Positions 14,101-25,400 of a stretch of DNA of 64,000 nucleotides are shown piece by piece. The DNA lies in contig CM045732.1 of assembly GCA_024760905.1 (NCBI GenBank), forward strand, positions 51,440,496 through 51,504,495. Reading direction: 5' to 3'. Below the pieces are notes generated by a model, which ran no database searches, was not told the DNA's origin, and worked only from the letters and a program-made list of their open reading frames with translations. Each line of letters begins with the position of its first letter. The stretch's first letter is position 1. The position numbers were made by a program, and so were the translations under genes. This DNA is from Plotosus lineatus. Lineage: Eukaryota > Chordata > Actinopteri > Siluriformes > Plotosidae.

Positions 14101-17100
14101 TGAAAGAGCTCACGAAAAATGTGTTGGTAATTATAGATGATAGAATCAGCTAGAAATAACATTAAATCTATACAGACTAATCTATCAGGATTCAGTACTA
14201 AATAAACAAAAGCATGTTCGAGATTATAAGTCACTCCACAGTCTATATACGGTTCACTAGTTTTACCATAGTTCAATTATTGTGTGGAAGGCTGTGTCAA
14301 TAATAACAATAGTTAATTACATTCATTATTAATTCTCCCGAAAAGACCAATATGAATCAATATTCATAATGCCAGGTTCCATGATCACACAAACCCATTA
14401 TTCTTGGTCAAAATTATTAAAATTCATAAAGCTTGTAAAATATCAAACAGTGCAAAGTTAAAATTAATACAGTATGTTAAAAAGAAATATTCAAAATCTA
14501 TTGAAGAATAGAGGGGGAGGGTACAATTTTTTTTTTTTGGAGGGGGGGTTTATTGTATATCAATCATCGGAGTCAAACTATGGAACAGTATAAATGTAGA
14601 CCCAGAGCAACAACAAATACAAAGAAAATCACTTTCATGGGTTAGAGCAGGGGTGGGCAAACACTTTAGCTCAGGGGCCACATTGAGTTTTAAAATTTGA
14701 CAGATGGGCCGGGTCAGCACATGATAATAAATGCATTTTTTAACAGTACATATCAAACAAAAACAGAAAAAAAGCATTAAAATATTAACATATTCTTTAA
14801 TGAGAAGTGTTGATCACCCATTTTTGCCAGTGTATCGAAGTCTGGTGGTAATTCTGTTGTGGTTCTCAGAGCAAATTTGAGATGTTCATCACTCAGTTGG
14901 GATCTGTGGGCTGCTTTGATGGTGTTCATCACACTAAAAGTCTGTTCACACACATATATAGTGCCAAAAAATACCAGCATCCTCTGTGCCATCTTCTGCA
15001 TGTTTGGAAATTCATCTGCACTTAATAAAGCATAAAACTCATCCAGTTTAAGGGAGTTGAACTTGTCCTTTAACATCATGTCACATTGGCGATCAATCAG
15101 TTCCAACTGTAATTCCTGTGGTATCATTTCAGACTCTTGTGAGAATGGACCCGACACCAGCTGAAGTGCCCTGTCAATTTCTTCAAAATCACAAAACCGA
15201 CGTCAGAATTCTTCATGCAGGCCATCCAGTGCTTTCCTGAACTTGTTCACATGTTGCAGGGTCTCGTTTAACCTGGCCAGTGTGGGGGAAATGAGGGAAT
15301 GACTTGTCTGGCATTTGCTTTGAAAATAAAACTAGCCTGTTTTGAAGGCTTTGACATTTCCTTGAATTTCACTCACAAACTGTTTTTCTCTTGTAGCTTC
15401 ACATTCAGCTCGTTCATGTGGGTCAGTCTGTAGACAGTAAAAGCGAAATCACAGCCAATCAGTGTCTTTCAACTCAGGAACATTCTCAGTGTTCTCAAGT
15501 AGCTCCAAAAATGAAATCTCCTGTTTGAGCTCCACACTCGACATACTTTCTTGTTGACAAACTGAACCAGCGGACGTTAGAAGGAAAAAGCAAGTTTTTG
15601 CGATCAGCGTCAGATTCTTCAGGAAAAAGAATAAACTGACGATGCTGAGGTCCCGTCGCTCGAATAAACTTAACGAGTTTCACAACTGGATTCAGTACGT
15701 GGTCGAGCTGAACAACAGATTTACACAGTCCTTCCCGGTGAATTATGCATATATCCTCTTGCTTGACTGTTGGATAGGAGTTGCTCAGATGGTGTTTTGC
15801 AGAGCCCGCAAGCTCGCGACCAGTTTATCAGTGGTAGCCGGACGTTGTTGCGGTGACAGGTTTTTGGCGTAATTAGCATACTTGTTGGAAAAGTGGCGGC
15901 TGATGTTGCATTCTTTAAAAACCAAAATGGTTTCTTGGCAAATAAGACATGCAGCCTTTGAGTGGACTTCAAAAAAAGTACTGTATTTAGGTGTCTGTTC
16001 TTTATGAACCATCTGGCACGCACTGTCCACATTTATTTTATTTTCTCTGACATTGCTGCAGATGGGCTCTGTGCAGAAGAGTGATAAACAGGAAGTGACT
16101 CGAGCTCCACAAAATCAACCGACTGCACCTAATGCGCCACTGGGGTTGAAATGCTGTCATTACCAAAGTCAAATGAATGCAATCCATATCAAACATGAAT
16201 TCTGTACCAACCAATCTTCAGTGGGCCAGATGTGGCCCGCGGGCCGTGGTTTGCCCACACCTGGGTTAGAGGGATGGGGGGGGGGGGACACACGTGTAGA
16301 CAAATATACTACACTGTTATTTATTTTATTAATTTTTGTTAGTTATTGTTCTTTTTATTGTAAATAAATTTTGGTAGATTTGAACATGTTTTGAGGTATG
16401 AGGGGTGCACAAATGAGAGATATTAACTGGGAAGCAGATACGTTAATTTATGATTTGATAGGTATAGGGTGGGATTAAATAAGATTATTCTTCTTCCCCT
16501 TTTGAATACAGTACAGTTAACAATTAAGCATGTAAACATATTCAGATTGCTTCAATTGTTTAATGATATGTTCAAGTATCCAAAATAAGACAAAAAATAA
16601 AATGAGCCTCTATCATGAGCCTTTATCAGTCAACACTGTGTGAAGGCGGGATACATCCGAAACAATGCACGTCTTTGGATTGCTGTCGGAAACCTAAACG
16701 AGCATGGGAAGAACATGCACACTCCACAACGAAAACACCCGAGTTCAGGACTTGAACCCAAGGCAGTTGCCAGATGTGCTGTCCACTACACCACCTCCCT
16801 AAGATTTTCTGATTTGGGGGTTGATTTCATCACAAAAATTTCAGTTCTATTGTTCCAAAATATATAAATACAAATATTTGGACACTTGACCTTCACACTC
16901 ATTGGTGCATTTAAACAACCCATTCAAGATCACGCATGTATATGGGGATGTTCCATATAGCCAATATCAGAGGAAAAGACCACAACATTCCCATTATATT
17001 ACTATTTTAATAATTATGCTTACAATTAAATGCAAGCATATAGGAATAAGTCACATTGTGCATCTTTTTTCAATTTTAACACTTGTTTTACTGCATGTAC

Positions 17101-20100
17101 TCACTGGATTGTGAACGTCTAACCATTCTGAACTCTTGGATTCAACAAACTTCCCATCAATAAACAGTTTTGTGGTCGGCTGCAGAAAAACAGAAGGAAA
17201 AACAAAATGTGATGACCATCATGTTACATGTTCAACAAGTTAATTTATGTGTTTATTTCAAATGAACAATCTCCTTCAGATTTGTACCAAAGAACCCTTT
17301 CCTGTACTCATCACAAGACATAATATGCTCATACTGAACACACTTTCAACACATTTTGTCCTGTCTGGCTTTACCGTCTACATATGTAAAAAAAGATATT
17401 TATAATTTCAATATCTGGTGTCACCCAGAGAGAATATTTTCCTCCCCCCACTGGATCCTTTAACAGGTTTCTTCCACATGTTGTCTCAGCAAGTTATTAG
17501 CTTGTTCATTTGAACTTAAAATTTCTATATACAGCCCTATATATAGTGCTTTTAATTAAACTTTATGTATACATATAAAGTGTGATACACATCAAGTTTA
17601 ATTAAAAGCACAGGATGTTTAGCAGAAAAGATGAAAACTTCAAGATTACCTACCTAACAGTAGACGTCAGATTTGTATACTGTATTGTTAAATTAATGCA
17701 ATTTCCAAAGTCAGCACATAATACAAAACAAACAGTGGTGGTAGGGTGCTGGATTACTGATCACATGGTCGGGAGTTTAAGCCCCGTCTCCACCAGTGCA
17801 GCTAACTAGGTTATCAAAGGCCAGCCCTGTCTCTCACTGTCCATGAGTCTGCTGGTGACTTTCGTTAAGCGTAGGCTGCACAGCCAGTAGTGTGTTTTTG
17901 CCCTACGATGCTGGATGAGCGATCCAGGATGTACTCTTGCCCAGAGTTGGCAGAGACGGGCGCCAGCCTCCCCACAACCCGAGTTAGGATTAAGTGGTTC
18001 AAAAAATTAATTCATGTAAACTTGAATTTCCATTTATTTCCACTCCAAAATATTCTGTCAGTAATTACTAATTAAACACTGCAGGACATCTTAGTTTCAC
18101 ACTGACTGGCAGATATTCAGGTGATGCAGTAAATATTCTACCAGTGGTTATCCAAGAAGTGCAGTTATTTTCTTCTTAACTTTCAAGCTTTTTATTTCTT
18201 TTTTTACCTGCTTTCAGTAAAGTAAATTTTGGACAAGAACTCCATCATAGCACTTAAGCTCCTCCCACTGGATCTAGTAACATGCAACTTACCCTTCTCC
18301 TAAAATCAAGCCATAACTAACGCACTCCGAAATGCTTAATCCTATTAGGGTTACGGGGAGGTTGGTGTCTATCTCAGTGGACACTGGGTAAAGGAAGGGA
18401 ACACCCTGAACAGCCATCTCTTGCCAGGTCATCACATGACAAACACACAAACCATTCACGCAAGCTAAGTGGGTTATCAAAGGCCGGCCATGTCTCTTAC
18501 TATCTGTTGTGTGAGGTTCATGTAAAAAGAACCATTGCTGACTTTCGACAAGAGTAGCTGCAAAGCCGTCAGGGTGTTTCCGCCCTGCGATGGCCTGGCG
18601 AGCTGTCCAGGGTGTACTCTGCCCTCACCCAAAGTCAGCTGGGATGGGTGCCAGCCTCCCTGTGACCCTAATTAGGATTAAGCGGTTACAGAAAATGAAC
18701 TGAACCATTCACATACTCCTAGGGGCAACTGGAACTTCCAAATAAACTAGTTTGCATGCCTTTGGTCTGTGGGAAAGGCAGTGGTGGCCTAGTGGTATAG
18801 GGTACTGGCTCGCTGATCCTAAGGTTGGGGGTTAAATTTCCACTCTCCACAAGGTTGTCACTGTCCCCCCAGTACAGCTAACTGGGTTATCAAAGGCCGG
18901 CCAGGTCTCTCACAGTCTATGGTGTGAGGCATGTAAAAGAACCATTGCTGACTTTCGACAAGAGTAGGCTGCAAAGCCGTCAGCATGTTTACGCCTTGCG
19001 ATGGCCTGACGAGCTGTTCAGGGTGTACTCTGCCCTCGCCCGGAGTCAGCTAGGATGGGGACCAGCCTCACCGCGACCCTAATTTAGGATTAAGCGGTTA
19101 TAGAAAATGAATTGAAAATGGACTGTGGGAGAAAACCGGAGCGCCTGAAAGAAACTGCTTAACCCATGGGGTTAACATGTAAACGCAACACATTAACACC
19201 AGACCCCAGGGACTCAAACCTGATTTCTCTCTCAATTTAGTTTTATTTGTATCATTTTTTTTTTTTTTTACACTGGCAGAGTCACAAAGCAGCCTTACAT
19301 AGCGGAACCCAGAATGTTCTTGCTATGAAGTGGACATGCTGACCACTATACCGCAACGTTGCCAAAAAATGATCCGGTTCATTATAAAAAAAAAAAAAAA
19401 AAAGATGTATGAGAGATGTAAGACAGTGGTGAGGTGTGCTGTCGGTGTGACAGAAGAGTTCAAGGTGGAGGTGGGACTGCATTAAGGGTCAGCTCTCAGC
19501 CCCTTCTTGTTCGCTATGGTGATGGACAGGCTGACAGACGAGGTTAGACAAGATTCCCCATGGACTATGATGTTTGCAGATGACATTGTAATCTGTAGTG
19601 AGAGCAGAGAACAAGTGCAGGAAAATCTAGAGAGGTGGAGGTATGCCCTGGAAAGGAGGGGAATGAAGATTAGCCTCAGTAAGACAGAATACATGTGCAT
19701 GAATGCCAAGGACCAAAGAGGAACGGTGAGATTACAGGGAGCAGAGATAAGAAAGGTGGAGGATTTTAAGTACTTAGGCTCAACAATCCAGAGCAATGGA
19801 GAGTGTGGAAAAGAGGTCAAGAAGCGTGTGCAGGCAGGTTGGAATGGTTGGAGAAAAGTGTCCGTGTGATGTGTGATAGGAGGGTATCGGCAAAAATGAA
19901 AGGAAAAGTGTACAAGACGGTGTTGAGGCCAACGATGCTGTATGGGTTAGAAACAGTGGCCCTGGGGAAAAGACAGGAGGCAGAGTTGGAGGTAGCAGAG
20001 ATGAAAATGTTGAGGTTCTCTTTGGGAGTAACGAGGATGGATAGGATTAGGAATGAGCACGTCAGAGGGACAGCACATGTAAGACGTTTTGGAGACAAAG

Positions 20101-22439
20101 TCAGAGAGGCTAGATTGAGATGGTTTGGACATGTACAGAGGAGGGATAGTGAGTATATTGGTAATAGGATGCTGAGGCTGGAACTACCAGGCAAAAGGCC
20201 TAGAGGAAGACCAAAGAGAAGATTCATGGATGTGGTAAAGGAGAACATGAAGGTCGTTGGTGTAAGAGAAGAAGATGCAAAGGATAGGGTGAGATGGAGG
20301 CAGATGATTCGCTGTGGCGACCCCTGAAGGGAAAAGCCGAAAGGAAAAGAAGAAGAAGAAGAAGATTTCCTTTCAGCATTTTCCCTTTATCAGGGGTCGC
20401 CACAGCGAATGATTCACACGTTTGATTTGGCATAGGTTTTTACTTCAGATGCCCTTCCTGTCACATCCATTTAGCAAGGGACAGAAACACGCTGACGGCT
20501 TTGCAGCTACTCTTTACGAAAGTCAGCAATGGTTCTTTTACATGCCTCTCACCATAGAACGTGAGAGACATGGCCCGTCTTTGATAACCCAGTTAGCTGC
20601 ACTGGGGGTCGTTATTTAAAAAAATTAACAAATAATAAAAAAAAAAAAAAAAACCCTTCCAATTTGTTTTATTGTTGCACTTCCCCAGTGCAGCTAACTG
20701 GCTTATCAAAGGCGGGCCACGTCTCTCACTGACTATAGTGAGAGGCATGTAAAAGAACCATTGCTGACTTTCGTAAAAAGAATAGGCTGCAAAGCCGTCA
20801 GCGTGTTTCTGGGGACAAGTAGCAAGCGTTCCCACGTCCCGGTTAATCTTCTCCGGAAGAGACCAATTGCTACACTACCCTACGGGGATAAGATATGATG
20901 ATGATGATTCTTGCACTCATACACACACAAAATAATAAAATAAACACTGAAGCAGGTATAGGCTCTCAGTAACTCACCACAGCAGAGGAGTAGAACCTGT
21001 GTCCTGGCTGAAGAAGCACCTGTGGGAATATACATAAAATATATTTAGGAATGAATCGAGTCAGATATGTCTACAGATTCAGCTTAAGAGCAATTGGACC
21101 TTACAGAGCTAATTTAACTTCTAAACATATTGTACAGATTTTCACAAGTCTTAAAAGCTATGCCTGGGGAAAGTTTAGGTTTGTTGGGCTCTGCTTCAGT
21201 GGAAGATACGCTGAAAACAGGAAAGAGGGTTTAACCCCAGTGGCCCTTGCCAGAGTAATTTGTATTTATATAACCGAGCAGGTCAAGGTTCACAGCTTGT
21301 TCAAAAGCACTCCACAGTAACAGTCAAAATTATTAATCACCAAGTTTAATGTCTTATCCACTGGGGTTAAACTGCAAAGGGCCGATGTGGGGGCAGGTTT
21401 TCAATTCAACCAAGAAGTTGTCACACCTTCCATATAATATATATAATATATAGCCAGCATGATGGCGGAGTGGTTTAGCACATCCACAGCAAGAAGGTCA
21501 TGAGTCCGATTCCCAGCCTGGCTCTGTGTGTGGCGTGTGCATGTTCTCCCCGCACTTGTGAGGGTTTCCTTCCACAATCTAAAAACATGCACAGTAGGTT
21601 AACTGGCTTTTCCAAATCTACCATACATGCAAGAGTAAATGATTGTATGAGCATTCGCCCTAGGATGGCCTGGCACCTTGTTTTCCGAATGACGTGCAAA
21701 ATATGCTTTCATCCGAAAAAAGTACTTCAGACCACTGAGCAACATTCCAGTGCTGCTTCTCTGTAGCCCAGGTCAGGCGCTTCTGCTGCTGTTTCTGGAT
21801 CAAAAGTGGCATGACCTGGGGAATGCAGCACCTGTAGCCCAGTCCACTGCTTCCACAGGTCCCCCAAGGTCTGGAATCGGCCATTCTCCACAATCTTCCT
21901 CAGGGTCCGATCACCTCTTCTGGTTGTGCAGTGTTTTCTGCCACACTCCTTCCCACAGACGTCCCACTGAGGTGGCTTGATAGAGCACTCTGGGAACAGC
22001 CGATTCGCTCAGAGATTTCTTTCTGTATCTTACCCTCTTGCTTGAGGGTGTCAATGATGGCCTTCTGGACAGCAGTCAGGTCGGCAGTCTTACCCATGGT
22101 TGTGGTTTTGAGTAATGAACCAGGCTGGGAGTTTTTAAAAGCCTCAGGAATCTTTTGCAGGTGTTTAGAGTTAATTGGTTGATTCAGATGATTAGGTTAA
22201 TAGCTCGTTTAGACTACCTGAACATGATATGCTAATTTTTTGAGATAGGAATTTTGGGTTTTCATGAGCTGTATGTCAAAATCATCAGTATTAAAACAAT
22301 AAAAGACCTGAAATATTTCAGTTGGTGTGCAATGAACCTAAAATATATGAAAGTTTAATTTTTATCAGTACATTACAGAAAATAATGAATTTCATCACAC
22401 TAGTCCTTCTCAAAAAATTAGCATATTATGTGTATATAT

Positions 22440-22480
<41 letters not shown>

Positions 22481-25400
22481 TGGAACCCCCAGCCATCTTC
22501 TAAAAAAACTTGCTGCAGAGTCTTTCCATGGCTTCACCTGCAGACATGGGAATGGCAAGAAGGGCCACTGCAGTTTTGGTGCCGTGCCATACTGGAAGCA
22601 CCGTACCTTGAACCTTCCCTGCAATTGGCTGTTGTCTATCGCATGAAGCCAGTTCTTTAGTTGTTGTTTGACAGCCTTGATGTTGTTGGTGTCTTTCAGG
22701 AAACTATCATAATTCTTACCAAGGCACTTTTTCTGCTCTTCCTGTATGGTTGGGATCTTTTCACCTTGAATGCTGAAGGTGTTCTTAGACAAGCCTCCTT
22801 TAAGTATGCATAGGCTTCTTGATCTTGAGGACGCTCTTTTTAGCCCTTTAATAGCCACCTCGTTCCTGCAAATGATGAGGTTGTAATTGTGATATCATCC
22901 ATGAATGCTCGACATGGTGGGCATCTTGTACCATCTTTGGCCATGGGACTTTTGCATTCCTTTCCTCCAGCTTTGAGAATTAAGTTCATGGCGACCAACA
23001 TTGTGCATCCTCCCATGATGCCTTTCTCCAGCCTCTGCCAATTGGTAGTAAAATCTCCAACAGTGAAACACATCTGTAAATGATCCAGGGAGCACATCAC
23101 TAGTTCAACAAGATCTTGTGGTATGAGATAGTGTTGTAGCGCTGCTCGAATAAGCTGACGTGGTACGCTTGGGTAGGCTTTGGCGAGATCTAACCAGACC
23201 ACTGAAAGGATCTTCTTGAGTCTCTTTGCTTCTTTGATCAGCTGGCTGATTGTTGTGGTATGCTCGAGGCATCCTGAATGGCCCGGGATTCCTCCTTTTT
23301 GCACACTTGGGTCCACAAATTAATTTGCTAGCAGGTAAGATGTCATTCTTTTTGCTACTATTGGCCAAAAGATCTTCCCCTCACAGTCCAGCAAAGAAAT
23401 CTCTCTGAACTGGGATAACAATGATGAGTTCAATTCCTTGGGTAAGAAGCAGCCTTCTGCTAGTGTCCATCTGCTTGACAACTGTTTTTTCTTTCATATC
23501 ACACGCAGAATCTTGGCTAGCCTATGGAGCAGCAAAGGGCAGTTCTTATAGATCTTGTATGTCGTACCTGATGGCCTTGGTGCTAATCGAGCTTTCTGCA
23601 AAACCGTCTTGACCTCATCAAAAGTGAAATCTGAAATATTGAACAGAGTGTGGGGTTTCGGAATAGGTAACTGCGAAGGGCATTCCCCCGAGTGGACTGT
23701 CTCTCTCTGGATCACTGTGCGAAGCTGTGATACTATCCTCTACTTCTTCCCTTGAGCATGTTAACTTTCCACTCTTTGGCTTTCCTAAAAGGTCAGATGT
23801 GAATCTGAAGGGGCTTCTGAAGAATGCCTGTCCTTTCCTTCTTTTCTCCCTATGCTTCCTCCGAAGTGTCTCTGCCTTGCAGAGTTGAAGAAGCTTCTTA
23901 TGCAGCTCGGAGTGGAGCTCTTCTAACCCTGCTTTCTCTATACCTTCTGCCTTGAGCCATCTTTTCTTGATACACTGCTGATCTCTACACAGAGAAGCAA
24001 TCTGGAGTTGTCTTCTGCTAGAACCTGCTTTTGGTATTTCTTCATTGGTCTCTTTAACACCAAAGGTTACAAGGCTTTCTTGAAAAACAATCTGGGTCAT
24101 GTCTGATGCTGGTGGTAAGTTCAGCTGTGGCTTTTTCGCCAACTTTGTTTCTTTGGTGATTCCAGTCTCTACTCTAATGTCATGTGTGGCTAGAACTGGG
24201 AGGTCCTGGGCGCTGTGGTTTGACTCCTGGTCCAGAGCCTCTGACGACTGAAGAGCTGTCTGTGTAAACTCAGAGATAGATCTCTGTGAATTGCTGATAG
24301 CTTTGTGTTGTTCTTGGCGTGTTTTACACTTTGTCTTCTCTTGATGGAGTTTTACTCCATGCTCATTTTTGAAGAGACCACCTCAGCCGTTGCCTCTTCG
24401 CTTTGCCTCATCTAGTACTGTTGCCGTTGTCCTTCTAGTAGTCCATATGTCCTTGTCAGAATCTGTGTCATCTGTCCAGGGTAGCAGATTATCCTCCGAC
24501 CTCCTCGGTCTGCTTTGGGGGTATTCTCTCTGTAGTGAACTTGTTGCGTTGTGGGTGCAGTGCATCATGGTGCTAACTCTAACACTATAGTGTTCCGTCT
24601 TTCCGAGCTGTCTTTCGTTCTTTCTCGAACGTCAATGGACCTTTCCCAATGGTCACTTGTAAATGATGAGTTAAACAGTCTGATGGAGCTCCTCTTTGAG
24701 CCTTCTGATGATGGTTTTCCTCCTAAGTGGAATTCCAAGCTGCTTGAAACTGTGACCTAGTTGTAAGAATCCATGGAAGAAGCAGCATTCACTTCTTGTG
24801 TGCGCGCTTCTGTGCCATCAGCAGGTAGCTCAGGATTGTCAGTGTTTTGCCCCGTAACCTGGACATTTCACCCGAGTGGGGCAGTGAAGGCCCGGTGTGA
24901 AAAACCAAGCCCTTACCCACAGAAGGACGCCTTCTTTATCCCTCTGCAGTTGCCACAACTCTGCATGTCTCCCTTGTTCTTAAAATGGGCACCGGCACAC
25001 TTCTCCTCCATTCGACCGGCATCCTCTCGCGCTCTAAGACCTTATTGAATGTTCTTATCAGAAAATCTTTATAAATAAAAGAATAAGTGTTTTAAGTTTT
25101 GAAGTCAGATGGGAACCATCTTGGGGAGACAACCTTGTTTAAGATCTCAGAAAGGTTGCAAACACAGCTCAAAAACCCTGTGGGTTTTACTGCTGATTGA
25201 TCAAATACATAAATTAATATCCTTTACCCAATATTTTTGCTGATACTTGTAATTATTTTTAAAAAGTTCTGCATAGATAATATTTGGGGGGAACCAAAGA
25301 ATTTAAATGGAACGTGCACCTTGTGCCCCCCATATCTTGTTTGTACGTTATTTGAGAATAAACTTTCAGCATTAAAGTGATCCAAGACCAAGATGGCACC

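Noticed and set aside
22428..22646. Open frame starting in a run of Arg-Glu codons
   Set aside because: Translation of the GA microsatellite into the complement of a LINE.
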